Below, in pieces: positions 33,774-45,634 of a stretch of 64,000 nt of DNA. A model generated the notes under the pieces. That model was not told where the DNA came from, ran no database searches, and was given only the letters and a program-made list of their open reading frames with translations. Made by a program: the position numbers and the translations under genes. Source of the DNA: Amanita rubescens (taxonomy: Eukaryota; Basidiomycota; Agaricomycetes; Agaricales; Amanitaceae); NCBI GenBank assembly GCA_015039365.1, contig WION01000194.1, positions 39,422 to 103,421 on the forward strand, written 5' to 3'. How positions within the stretch are numbered: position 1 is the stretch's first letter; each line of letters opens with the position of its first letter.

Positions 33774-34130
33774 ATATAATCAATGTAGCATGCAAATGGC
33801 GCTTAAAATCGCTTTCAAACGCGCCCTTAGTAGTAGTAGTAGTGTAGCATTACCAGAAGCAGTAATTAAATTTACTAATAACAGCTTTGCATTGATGTGT
33901 CTAACATTGCCACATGTGGTTGGGTGGCAAGGCCGGCACCGGCACACATCCGCGCGCGAAGCACAGGGGCGGGTATAAAATAAGAGGAAGAGTTCGGCGA
34001 TCACCTAATTCCCTGGCATAGCGCTCTTTTCGATCGCTTACTCATCGTTTCCCATGCGCCAACGCCGTTCAATTGAGCGCAACGCTGCACGCGACGCGAC
34101 GCGTCACGGTCCTTTGTCTTACCTCTTACC
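33774..34130. promoter_or_regulatory. intergenic with TATA box of the oxygenase gene
   Basis: A TATAAAA box at 33974-33980 lies about 150 bp before the ATG at 34131, followed by a GC-rich leader with repeated ACGCGACGCG. The first 200 bp are the 3' flank of the MYND gene, including the TAG microsatellite. Confidence 0.45.
33828..33843 (+). repeat. (TAG)5 microsatellite
   Basis: Five TAG units directly downstream of the MYND gene stop. Confidence 0.7.
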
Positions 34131-37100
34131 ATGACCTCGAGCGTGAGCGAGCGAGACCTTCTAGAGCTCTCTTCTGAAGAGGATGATGGCACTCAACCAG
34201 GGACAGAGTCGCAATCTGATGAATCGGAAACAGAGGGGCATTTATGTGTACGTACAGTTCTGTTAAGAAGCGAAATATTAATAATACCATATTTTGCAGG
34301 AGGATCTCGAATTGGCCTTGGAAGAAGATAAACTGGAGGTGCCAAGCTCATACGCATATTCGACTCTTTTGCCCTTTGCACCTCACTCTTGCCTGAACAT
34401 CAAGGGCCTTGGGAGCATTGGATTACCCCTAACTGAAACTGACGCGAAAAGAGTGATAGCATGCGCGTCTCAGGCGCCTTATGGTCAAGGTGACCAGACT
34501 ATCATTAACAAAAAAGTACGGGACACTTGGGAAATCGACCCGGGGCGCGTCAAATTCGAAAATCCGAACTGGCTTACCTATATACGAGACCTGGCAGTCC
34601 TGACGGTGTGCTCCAGCCTCGGCTTGAAAAATTATCATACGCCACCGCGGTGCGAGTTGTACAAGCTTTTAGTTTATGAGACTGGTTCGCGGTAAGACAT
34701 ATTTATTCCGCAATAATGTATCTTAGCTGATGTCCATGTAGCTTTCTTCCACATAGAGAGTCTGTTTCAACATTTACTCTCACTGAACTTTCTTCTGATG
34801 AGGTTTGGATAGCACTCAAAAAGCGGATGGCATGTTCGCGACCATGATCGTTATCCTACCTTCTCAATACACCGGTGGCGAGGTTCACCTTACCCATGCA
34901 TCGAAAACACAGGTCGTTGATTTCTCTGCATCCTCTTTGGCAAATACTGCTGTCCTTGCTTGGTATACCGACGTATTACATGAAGTGAAGCCAATCACCT
35001 CAGGGTACCGACTTGCACTCTCTTATAACCTTATTCATACATCACCACTCATGGCGATACCCAAGGCTCCAACCGATGACGGACCATGTGCAGATCTCAG
35101 ACAAGTACTGCACAATTGGGAGAAGGGAAAATACGCGAAACCGGTAGAATGTAATTACATCGCGTATCTCCTGCAACACAAGTATAGCGAGGTGGATTTC
35201 AAACGCGGGGAAGCTTGCCTGAAGGGAGAGGACAGCGAAAGAGTTGCGCTTGTCCGTGCGGCCGCAGAAGGACTAGGCTTTGTGGTTCTCCTCGCAAATA
35301 TGGAGTATCATGTCTCAGAAAATCCAGATTACGGACTCGGATGGGCTTATGGCGGATCAAAGCGTCGACGTGGATGCGCATTCAGCATGCCATGGGTCGA
35401 CGACATCGACGGGGAGGTAAACATTTCCCTCTCGAAGATATTTGACTTGGATGGGAGCATTGTGCTTGCCGGCAGTCCCTGGGAATCTTTCTGGGTCAAT
35501 GAAGATTGCTTTCTTCCGAAGGATGCTCTCCAAGATGAGAGTCCCGATGACACGGAGGAGAGTGGTTATACCGGTAATGTAAGTCTGAGTGTCAGATATT
35601 CGTCATGTTTTTACTCACGTTGTCGCTGCAGGAGGGAGCCACAGTCGACTACTGTACGTGGCCTGCCCTTGATTGTTCGCGATACTTACCTGCGCGTAGG
35701 GTACCATCGCTCCGTTTTCGTGCTAATGCTCTCAGATCAACTCCCTCGTATTCTGATGCAGAATGGGGGAATAGGATACGTGATAAAGTTATTCAAGGAG
35801 TCACTTTCCGGGGATATACCTACGAAAAAAGATAGACTCATGGCGAAGAACATCGTTAGCAACCTTCACAGAGCAAGGGGCGACAAGAGCTCAGCTACGA
35901 AGAGCATGCTTCATTATGCATATAAATGGAAAGATTTTGCAATGTGGCAAGACCTAATTAAAAGTTACAATTTGCAAGTACAGGGTGAAGATGGGCTTGT
36001 TCGAGCGTGGCGCGTCTTCAAATTTGATCAAACTCGCGCAAGGTACATTACCGGAGTTTGATGTTCGGTTCCTACTAAAATCATTAATATATAGCGTGGA
36101 GGATTTGTTGCGTAAAAAGCGCTTCGCCGATAGGCTCGCATTTATCAACGCTATTCGTCAGGCTGCATCAGAATCTAACGAGAAGAAGGCTATTCAAGAA
36201 TGGTGCTTGAATGAGACCGGGGTCGCCCTGACATCCTATGTTTCTGCCAATGTTATCGACGTACCACTGTTTGTCTCCATGGCCTGTGACAACGGGATTC
36301 AAAGCATCCGACAAGTGTATGTTGCCTATTGAACAGTTTCAATACTGGACGTCGCTAATGTGCTTGTTCAGACCCATCGAAAATTTGGTTTATGAAAATG
36401 CATTCATTTTTTTGATTGCGCTTGTCAAGGAGCTTCATCTGAAGCAGGCCGTTGTTCTAGAGAAAACTGCAGCCCAGTGCGCAGGGAACGTCAATCCAAA
36501 ATCTGAAGCAGCTCGTATATTGCAGGAATTTGTTAGGACCTGCCTTGACTGCGCTGGAAAACAATTGAATGTGATGGTATCAGGACCCTCGTACTATCTC
36601 GGTGGTAATGGACAAAGGGCGGCTCGCATGGTCGACTTTATCGAGTTATGCCTTCTTACTCGTCAAATGGATATGTGCCGCTCATTTCTTGACCGAATAT
36701 GGAACGTGTCAGGTCAATTGGTCGACAAGTTCAATACAATCTATACGCCTCTCGTTCCCGAGCTCTGCAAACTCCTGCAAAAGACAAACACCGATGTCTG
36801 CGCTCCGCCTTTCGTCGATTTTTTCCGTTTGGTGATTTCCTACTACCTGTGTCACTTGCTTGGTTCAAAGGAGCAACGCGTACAATTAACACGCAAAATT
36901 GGTTGCGGTTGCGGTGACTGTCAGGAGCTAGATCGCTTTATAACTGGAAAGGAGTCGCAGCATACTTTTCGTCTCGTCCAAAAGAGAAGAACTCACTTGG
37001 AGCATCAGATGAATAAAGCTCGAGACCTTGTGACACACGAAACGATACGTTCCGGAAGTCCCCATAGTCTGGTGGCCACGAAAACTCCTGCGGCCGCTGC

Positions 37101-37371
37101 TGCGAGTGCTTGGGATTACCGGCTTCAAGTCATTAACGGCATGTTGAGCGCGATTGGCGCGAACAACGTTCAGAAGATCATGGGAAACCGATATGTCGAC
37201 GTTGTCAAGGCCGTGAAGGGTGAAGCTGCATTCCGCTTGGACAAGCCAGTAGTTCAGGGTCAGCAGCAGCTGAGTGTGCCTGGCCCTGCATCAACTGTAA
37301 CGTCAACCGTCACAGGGACAAGCAACAAAACAACTTCAGTAATAGGGGGGAAAAGGAAACAGGGTCATTGA
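34131..37371 (+). CDS. 2-oxoglutarate/Fe(II)-dependent dioxygenase-domain protein
   Basis: Eight exons: 34131-34247, 34300-34691, 34742-34759, 34813-35578, 35632-35653, 35700-35984, 36043-36316 and 36372-37371; 957 residues. The N-terminus is acidic (LSSEEDDGTQ). The oxygenase core is CELYKLLVYETGSRFLPHRD-TQKADGMFATMIVILPS, GGEVHLTH, then YTDVLHEVKPITSGYRLALSYNL. The HRD supplies two iron ligands (HxD), the His in VLHEV the third, and the Arg in SGYRLAL should bind 2-oxoglutarate. The third exon is only 18 nt and encodes exactly FLPHR(D), the iron-binding tip; the fifth is 22 nt. The C-terminal half is helical, with a GCGCGDCQELD Cys cluster. Substrate unknown; similar long proteins are widespread in mushrooms. 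The C-terminal tail is Ser/Thr-rich and ends GGKRKQGH. Confidence 0.86.
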
Positions 37372-37479
37372 TCTTTCGCACTGACACGTACTAGTCTACA
37401 TATATTCAGCTCTGACTGCATCTACTCGTTTTACTTAAGTAGCTGGTAACTAATAGCTTCGATATTTATTCAATTTTCA

Positions 37480-37890
37480 GAGTTCCCGGAAGGGATACTC
37501 GAAAAACTCCTGGCATGCACGATGGATTCCGAGGAGTTAAAGGATGGTTAAAAGCATCGGGAATCCCTTTAGTTTGGTAGTCACTAAAACTCCTGCGTTC
37601 CGTTCTGCAAGCATGTGGGAATACCGTCTTCAAGTCGTCAACGACATGTTCAAAGCGATTGGCACGAAAAACGTCGAAACGATCATGGGAGATCGATACG
37701 TCGACGTCTGCAACGCCTTAAAGGGCCAATATGCATTCCACTTGGACGACACCACGGCTCTTGAAGGTCAACAATAGAATGTGCCTAGCGATGCATCAAC
37801 GTCGACTGTCAACACGACAACTTCAGTAATAGGGGGGGAAAGGAAAGAAACCTGCCGGTGAAGTCATTGATCTCACGGACTCAGAATAAC
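37480..37890 (+). pseudogene. truncated duplicate of the 3' end of the oxygenase gene
   Basis: Matches the last ~110 codons of the upstream gene: GNPFSLVVTKTPAFRSASMW against GSPHSLVATKTPAAAAASAW, EYRLQVVNDMFKAIGTKNVE, and MGDRYVDVCNALKGQYAFHLD. A TAG replaces the expected Gln codon at 37776-37778. Beyond it, homology continues through ACAACTTCAGTAATAGGGGG. After a run of seven Gs, a different frame reads KKPAGEVIDLTDSE then TAA at about 37890. That tail is the probable ancestral C-terminus, out of frame here and lost in the full-length gene. No oxygenase domain and no promoter are included, so it cannot be a functional enzyme. Confidence 0.75.
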
Positions 37891-38469
37891 ACGTTAAAAG
37901 AATAGGAGCTTTTTGAATAAACGTTTCTTTAGACCTTTCGCGATGTCGCTATAGAAGAGGAGAGGCTCACTGGGCTGGACGTTGCCGGTCGGATGTTTGT
38001 TTGTTTAAGCAAAAATAGTCATACGCAGTGATGCCGGCGTCACCACAACCTGTGATTGGCTGGAATGCTCCGGATCTGCCCCGTGCTCTCTCCCTCGCCT
38101 CGCGCAACCGCCTGCGTGCTCTCAAACGCTCGGCCATCGTACCGTCGGCCCTCGCCCCTTTTAACTTTGACTCCGATCCGTCCCCCGAGCAACGCGCGAA
38201 AACCCAAAAAGAGCGCGCCACGAGGTAAGAAACTGCGTGCTCGGCTACCTGAGCCGGCCTTTGCTGTCAGGGTTGCATGAGGCCCTTTCTGTGATGTCCA
38301 CCAGGTGACTGCCACCTCCATCTCTATAGTAGGCTAAGTATTGTTGCTGATCTTAATTTTTACTTTATTTGCCAAGCTAGCCCTGGCCAGAACCAGTTGG
38401 AATACATGGAGGGTGGTATGCTTAGTATCTGACAACTACACCATATGTTAGAACACGATAGAGATTATA
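37891..38469. other. intergenic with one small unexplained frame
   Basis: A 66-residue frame (38028-38228) reads MPASPQPVIGWNAPDLPRAL and continues with a basic, low-complexity stretch up to a GTAAGA-like donor just at its end (CACGAG|GTAAGA). It could be the first exon of a small gene or a fragment; no continuation is convincing. The rest is featureless. Confidence 0.3.
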
Positions 38470-39268
38470 TTAAGACTGATGTGTCTTCGTGTGCTTCTCT
38501 AACCGAAGCTTTGATGCTAATAAGCATGACTCAAAATCATCTAACTCCTGTTCCTTCCCAACAACTTGGAATACTACAGAAAGTTCGTTGGGCGAGTCTG
38601 AGTTCCAGAGCACAGAACCGAATTGTTGTACTATTGTGCTGGCGAACGTCAAGTCAGGTATGGCGCAATAGATAATGAGTACGAACTTCGCAGTTTTCTC
38701 AATCTCCGGGTTTGAATCAAGTCCAATGAGAGTTCTGGAGAGTAAGGCGCCCTCCTCCGCATCACTCAGGCCCAAGAAACAGGATTCAACCGAGTCCTCC
38801 GAAACCAACACCCTCCGAAGCATGTTATGAAGGAACATGTCGGACGGAGACCAGGCTGGACAGGCAGTCAAAGTGGATAAGGAGGAGACGGCGAAGTTAT
38901 GAAGTAGTGAAGATGATCGGAGGTGAACAAGGAAGGAAAGACTAGGAGATAGCACGTCTGTGAATACCAGGGGAGAAAAACGATGACCTACATAAGGGAT
39001 TGAATACAACGATGAGAAGCAAAAAAAATAAGATTAACGCACAGAAGGACAAAGGGAGAGTAAATGGTTGCGCGAAACGGGCCAGACCACGTATAAAAAA
39101 GGATTTGGACCTTCGCAATTGATAGATGCACGATTTGAAGCAAAAGTGGATACTTCTGAATTTGAACCACGGACATCCATTGCGATTTAAGACTTGGTAC
39201 AGATACCGCGCGCATACGCAGAACGTCGGCAAAACGAGAGACAAAAACCAAACGGAGTGCATGAACAC
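38470..39268 (-). CDS. DUF6535-like membrane protein, diverged, 5' end unclear
   Basis: Two exons on the minus strand: a membrane part (SVWFLSLVLPTFCVCARYLYQ, then FTLPLSFCALILFFLLLIVVF) ending about 39002, and a C-terminal part ending at 38470. They join through a 34-nt intron (GTAGGT..CACAG, about 38968-39001) that keeps the frame (NPLY-VLSPSLSFL). The WFLSLVL helix followed by an RR/RF linker and a second helix matches the layout of the DUF6535-type proteins downstream, and the C-terminal IGLDSNPEIEKTAKFVLIIY matches their WIDSNPTIEKTSELMASIY. Length is shorter than the intact copy at 47196-49025, and no start with the usual N-terminal segment is found. It is probably truncated. Confidence 0.45.
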
Positions 39269-40970
39269 TACCCAGTTGCGAAAGAGACAACGGGCACTGG
39301 AAGGGGGAAAGTTAACAAAGCGGAAAATGTGTTTATAAAGGGTCGGTCATACGAGTAAAGCATGACTGCGGAAAGACAACTAAAAATTAGGAATCCCTAT
39401 AATGTAAACAATTAAGGGAAGCACAACGCAAGACAATAGCCACCTACTGTAGTTGGGTAGCAGCCTGAATTCTCCATCCTATGTGCGTATGGAATCTCGT
39501 TTATATTGTTCTTGCATGAGTGATTGAAAGGGTGGGATCCCCTAGCGCCATTGCCGCGAGGGGTATCGCGGATGAGTCGACGAGGCGTCATGAGCGTCCC
39601 TTTTGAGAAGAGATCTCTTGACGACTTTTTGTAAGAGTGGAGCAATTGAATTCTTGAAAGCAAACACGAGGGAGCTAAATGTAATACCATGTATTGGCGC
39701 AAATAAATATCGAAAGTCCGCGAGTGCTTTTAGGCTAAGTACGAGCGCCCGGCCAACAACTTAACCAGATAATACAGCAGTGAATTAGCGACGTCGACAG
39801 ATTCTAACAGCACTTTTGAATGTCATGTATAGCAGTGAATGTCGGATTTGCTATGGATATCACCAAAGCATCAAAGTTTGATGCACCGCCGCACTTTAGC
39901 AGTAGTACTGTACAGCTTCGAGCTGAAGTGTGTTACAGTCCATCGGGTCGACAGATGAGGACAGTTCAAGGATTCGTCCGCTAGGGTACCGCTCACCACA
40001 GCTTAGATAAGCTGTGGATGTGTCCATAGGTGTCCATGTGAGCGCCGGCATCAGCGCTAGCACGTGAATACGAGCTCCAGCGCTAGCATCGCGTCGCAAA
40101 GTAATTGAGTTACATAAACAACACGAAACATTACTGTATTTCGTCAGACTTGTACAATAACGGTCACAACTTATACACACTTTCAACTTTTTTCCTGCCA
40201 CCTCTCGAACGAATCACTGCGAAGGCTATGTAAATACTTCTCCTCGACCGTCTTGCATAGGTCGTCTAGGTTGTCAAGGGCCGTGATAAGGGCATCCAAT
40301 GAGGACAGTCGGTCTGACGTAACATAAGCAGGGAATATGTTCGACCAAGAAACATTCTCACCATACATCTGTATCCGTACATTGATCACATTTTCAGACG
40401 GGTGGGGATTGCTTAGATGAGTATTACTTCCAGCATTTTATAGGACTAAATGGAAAGGCCTAACCTGTATCCGCAAAACTCCACTTTAGGGCTACCTTGG
40501 AAGTAAGTGGGACATTGCCGCACAGGGTACGACAGCACACAAACTTTTTCATCAGTATCCAGCGAAGGGCATTTCCCATGGTATGTGATTCATCGTGAAT
40601 TTGGTACGTTGCGGCCGAAAGGTCAGGTTCATAGCCTTTTAGCTAACCATTCAACAAGTGTTTCGTGAGCCATCACACGTTAGTTTACACTGAATAAAGA
40701 AGCACACTATGGATCTCTGCGCACCAGCTTTACTTTGGGAGGTAACGAATCGGCCATGGACTCAAAAAATAAGAACCGGTTTTACGTAATGAAATTCCAG
40801 TCACATTCACGTTACCTCGTGACGGTGGCGCGTCTCTCTGCTCTGTATTCGACACACAGACTGCTGTCAACTGTTACGGCACGCGCGAAATATCAGGCGA
40901 AGACTGCCATTGGCAGCCCATGCCAAATCCACTCACGTGGATAGTCATCGCACGATCATCGGCAATCATG
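39269..40970. other. intergenic / decayed sequence
   Basis: No gene supported. Minus-strand frames at 39412-39702, 39896-40201 and 40183-40389 show no family resemblance. Given the relics on both sides, part of this stretch may be an older, unrecognisable member of the array. Confidence 0.35.
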
Positions 40971-40974
40971 GAAA

Positions 40975-41450
40975 ATCTTGATGATACCACAGAACTCTGC
41001 GCTGTATCACTTTATCATATCCTTCGCAAAGTGGCGCAGATTGACGGCTCTTCCATGAACTTTCGCCTCGGCAGCAATGACTTCTCCTGCGCACATGTAA
41101 TTATGTAGCTCAATCTGCACAAGGTTGCGCTCGATGAGACTGATTCTTATACTTGTGGGCTTTAAAAAATTGTCTGCATTCTTCAAGGACGGCGAATATA
41201 TCTTTGGCGGCCACGTGTGGCTTGTCGCTCTTGAGAAGGAACAGCGTTAAACGTCCCTTCAAGATATATGCCGCTCGCGGGGCCGTTCCATGCGAAAGTC
41301 AATGATTGGCGTAGCAAATTTATAGAACGGTCTTCTATCATGGGGACGTTAGAGTGCAGTATTGAGGGAAAGCATAAGCTACCGCTTGGAAGCCTGTCTT
41401 GCATGTCTGCCTCGGCATGCGAAGCTTATCTATTATTACTCTTGGGCCCA
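40975..41450 (-). pseudogene. C-terminal relic of a DUF6535-like gene
   Basis: Minus-strand homology to the 3' part of the intact copy: GACAGGCTTCCAAGCGGTA corresponds to its exon 2 end and donor, then LRQSLTFAWNGPASGIYLEGTF corresponds to LLISSRSGLADGRYLRGTF, and after a frame change FAVLEECRQFFKAHKYKNQ corresponds to FAVLEECRRFFKVVKYKDQ. The frame is broken at least once and the N-terminal two-thirds are absent. Confidence 0.6.
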
Positions 41451-41626
41451 TAATCAAGCCACAAAGGGATACTGACTGATCATGACAATAGGTGGCATAT
41501 GAACAAATTGAACGTTACATTAATCAATAGCAGAGCCAGCTTTCCGTGCAAAAATGTGACCAGTTATTTTAAGTAACAAAAGTTTATGATGGAAAGGGCA
41601 ATGCATATCAGAAGCATGGACGACAA

Positions 41627-43281
41627 CTATTTATTACGACACGTTCGGAATATCAAATGCAAACTCTTTATTATCCTAGGCCCTGTTCGCTGCTTGGGCC
41701 CGTCATAATGTCCCCTGCCATGCCATGTACATCGACCGCTCTCCCAAGAATTCCCGCCCAATAATGCGGTAGCGAGATCCCGATTTCTTTTCCGGCAGCG
41801 TATGAGATCATACAGCTCATCTACGCAAAGTTGTGCTTGATGATAGTGGTTCTTGTATTTACCGGTTTTGAAGTATAGTCTACATTCATCAAGGATAGCG
41901 AATGTTGCTTGTTGTACATCTTTGGCAGCTGCATTCTGCTTGTCGCTCATCATCAGAAGCCGAACAATTTCAAATGTCCCTATGAGATATCTGCCGCTCG
42001 CGAGCCTATTCCGTGCTAGTGTCAACAATCGGCACGCCAGATTTATTGAAAAACGTGCTATCACGAGAACGTTAATATAAGATATTGAAGATAAAGAAGG
42101 GGAGTTACTGGGTTCAAGCCTGCCATGCGACTCCAAATCAGAGAGGCAAAGGTAAATCGAGACCACAAGCTCCGAAGTTTTTTTTATCTTCGGATTTGAA
42201 TCGATCCAAACGAGAGCATCGGCGAGAAGTACGTCTATGGCACCGATGTTATTGGGGTGGGAGAAATTGAAGCAATCTTGTTCTAGCCAATCTCTGGAGG
42301 CCAGCGCTTGCGGCACTAGCGTCCGAAGAGATATAGGTTTGAGCGGTGGAAGACTGAGCCCCCGGCATGTTGAACGTTCTGATCCCTGACTGAAACGTCT
42401 AAAAGATGTTAAGCGGAGTAAAAAAGAGAAGAATTGAATGGACCCACCTGAAAAACGGCCAGGACAACTGGCAATTGAAGGGGGAAGAAGAGGATAAGCC
42501 ACGTCGTCCAAAGAGCGACAAAAACAAAACGATGACGCTCGAGGTGCAAATGACAACGTGCAAATCAGGGTGGTCCAGTGCCTGTAAAAACAACATTACA
42601 CCAGAGAGAGAAAGTATGGTGGCGGTGAGTGTCATCCAATGAATAGAATCGCAGGCAGCGAAAATTCTGCATCTGCGTAAAGAGTTATAGCGCATCTGAC
42701 GGAAAGCTAGCAAGCGTTTGACGCTGAATTGAGGGCGATTCATAAATTCTTGAAAACAGCGTCGGCACAGACAGCATATTAATAGCGTGGAACCCGTCAG
42801 AAAAAGGGACGAAAACCACAGTGCATTAATGATTACCGCCATTCGATATGGGAGGAATGGGGGATGACCATCCGGACACAACATATTGGCGATGTAGCTG
42901 TTTTGGTTGAAGACCAATCTGTACGAGTCAAGAATGACCGGTACAAGGATGCAAGAAATAATGAATGCCTTTATGACATCTATGAACTCCCATACGAAGA
43001 GCTAAACAAAAGATGCTTACATTTTCGTATTGGCGGTCCAAATCGTTCTCCCTCTGTGCGTACGCTGCACGATCAGCGTTTTCCACCACTTCGTACAGAT
43101 GGTACCAATGATCTAAAGCGTGTTGTTGCGAATGCAAGGCATCGTAGTTAACTCCGCATTTTCGTGCAGTAGTCGTGGGATACTGAGGCGAACGTTCATA
43201 ATCATCTCCGGGTAGCATAGGCATATATGATTGAGACTTGGCGGACGTCTCGGGGTGAGGGACTCGCTCAGCCTTGATCAT
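41627..43281 (-). pseudogene. DUF6535-like gene with frameshift (array copy A)
   Basis: N-terminal exon 43281 to about 43000 (HWYHLYEVVENADRAAYAQR), a 34-nt intron, then the membrane region (INALWFSSLFLTGSTLLICC; LSLSGVMLFLQAL; VIVLFLSLF). At about 42419-42426 a T6 tract gives one base more than in the intact copy, and the frame ends in a stop (HSILLFFTPLNIF). Coding potential continues in the next frame (LLRLTSFRRFSQGSERSTCRG through the WLEQDCFNFSHPN and WIDSNPKIKKTSELVVSIY segments). The segment equivalent to DYGPHVARRG..HVERIPHRSG is missing. Probably inactive. Confidence 0.65.
42986..43019 (-). other. 34-nt intron in array copy A
   Basis: Donor GTAAGC after QYEN and acceptor GGGAG before FIDVIKAF; boundaries approximate to a few bases. 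The intact copy has the same 34-nt intron. Confidence 0.45.
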
Positions 43282-43640
43282 ACCCTTTTAACCCGCCCGG
43301 TGGCAAGGCTCAATAACAACTGCAGTAGCGGTCCCACGCCACATATGCTATAATATTGCTGTAGGGAAAACATGATGCCTTTGAACATGGAGGCTCAGAG
43401 CACAGCTCATTCTATTCTTATCCTCATACGATTAGGGATGAAGAAACTGAAGTAGAATTATTGGTAATCGTCAACCATTACAGCTATGCTCATATAATGG
43501 CACTATGACGACTTCTACACCAACAACGTAAATTGGTTTGCTAAAATTCAATGAAACGAAAACGAGTGCAACAGGAACGGAACGATGACATACGCCACAT
43601 TGGGAAGATTAGATACAAACTCATTAGCACAAGCATCGGG

Positions 43641-45634
43641 TCATGTCCACTGCTGCAATGAATGCTCACCGTGTGAAGAAACGTCGACCTCCGTGGATGA
43701 TCCTGATGGAACAATGGAATCTCGTGGCGAATTACTGTATGTTGGGTTCCGCATCATGCCCCTTGCCATGTTATGCACATAGTTCGCTTTCCCAAGAAAT
43801 TCCGCCCAATGATTCGGTAACGATTGCTTGAACTTTTCTGCAGCATGTATGAAATCGCGTAGTTCATCTGCGCAAAGTTGCGCTTGATGACAGTGATCCT
43901 CGTATTTAACGACTTTGAAGAATCTTCTGCATTCTTCAAGGACGGCGAACATCGCCTGTTGCACGTGGGAACTTTTGACAGCCATTCTTAGCTTGTTGTC
44001 CATAAGAAGGCGGAAAATTTTAAATGTCCCTCTGAGGTATCTGCCGCTCGCGAGGCCGCTCCGTGACAAGGTCAATATTTTGCATAGGGAATTAGTAATC
44101 GTAAGATGTTCTATTAGGAGAACGTTAGAATATGATTTGAAAGTCAAAAGGTAACTTACCGCTTGGAACCCTGTCTTGCATATTTGTCTCGCCACGCGAC
44201 GTGTCGCCTGACCTATGAGGCATTCTCTCGACGTGGATCTCCAACCAGAGCTCTGACGCCAAAGCACGGGCATTGTCGTTATCCAACCGTTGTCTCTCTG
44301 CAACTTCATGGAACATTGCAGTGGGCCCGCGCCGCGCTACGTGAGGTCCATAATCCAAGTGCGCAAAAACGTTGGGCGACTCCAAATCAGAGATGCAAAA
44401 GTATATCGATGCAATAAGCTCCGAAGTTTTCTCGATCGTCGGATTTGAATCGATCCAAACGAGAGCATCAACAAGAAGTACGTCTATGGCGACGTTATTG
44501 GGGTGGAAGAAGTTGGAACAATCTTGTTCTAGCCAATCTCCGGAGGCCAGCGCTAGCTTCTGAAGAGATATAGGTTCGAGCGGCGGAAGACCGAATTCCC
44601 GGCGCGTTGAACGTTCTGGTCCTTGTTTGGAACGTCCATAAGATGCCAAGCGGAGCAGAAAGAGAAGAATTGAATGGCCCCATTGGAAAAACAACCAGGA
44701 CAACTGACAATTGAAGGGGGGAAACGTGTAAAAGCCGTGCCGTGCGAAAAGCGACGAAAAGAATGGGTACAACGCTATAACCAGGAAGAAAAACACGAAA
44801 ATGCTTAAGACAATGATGACAATGTGCAAATCAGGATGGCCGAGTGCCTGGAAAAGTATGATCACACCAAAAAAAGGAAAGTAGGACAGCAAGAGGTATC
44901 ATCAAATGGATCCCATCGCAGATAGCGAAAATTTTGCACCTGCGCAATGAGTTATAGCGCATCTGACGGAAAGCTAGCAAGTGTTTCACGTCGAATTGAG
45001 GGCGATTCATAAATTCTTGAAGACAGCGCTGGTACAGACAGCATATCATTAGCGTGGATCCCGTCAAAAGGAGGGACGAAAACCACAGTGCATTAATGAT
45101 TACTGCCGTTCGATATGGGAGAAATGGAGGATGACAATCCGGACACAACATATTGACGATGTAGCTGTTTTGGTTGAAGACCATTCTGTGCGAATCAAGA
45201 ATGACCGGTAGAAGGAAGCCAGAAAGAACGAATGCCTTTATAGTATCTATGAACTCCCTGGGAATATGAAGAGTTAAACAAAAGATGCTTACAATGCCGT
45301 ATTGACGGTCCAAATCGTTCTTTCTCTGTTCGCACACTGGACGATCGGCTTGGTTCACCACTTCGTACACGTGATTCCAGTGACTCGGATTTGCGGCGTG
45401 TGATTTCAGAGGTAAGGTCTCGTGGTTAAACTCATATCGAGTCCGCGCGGGAGACGCGCTCAGAGGATAGACTACTGAGAACGTTTCGGGGTGAGGTACA
45501 GCTGGGGACGCGCTCAGCCAATTTATCTTCCCTTTGATATAATCAGTCGTTGGCTGTCCCACGGGACATTTGATCATTTGCTGTAATATTGCTGTGCGTA
45601 AAGCATGATGCTGGAGGCCCAGAGCACTGCCCAT
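43641..45634 (-). pseudogene. DUF6535-like gene with frameshift (array copy B)
   Basis: Close relative of the intact copy C. The upstream frame covers the N-terminus (HWNHVYEVVNQADRPVCEQR), the membrane helices INALWFSSLLLTGSTLMICC and the linker FRQMRYNSLRRCKIFAICD. At about 44868-44880 the tract CCAAAAAAAGG (plus strand) carries one base more than in copy C, and the reading shifts to the frame FGVIILFQALGHPDLHIVII onward. The rest (WLEQDCSNFFHPNN, WIDSNPTIEKTSELIASIY, DYGPHVARRG, and the C-terminal FAVLEECRRFFKVVKYEDH) is well preserved. A single-base event in a homopolymer suggests very recent inactivation or a sequencing error. Confidence 0.65.
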
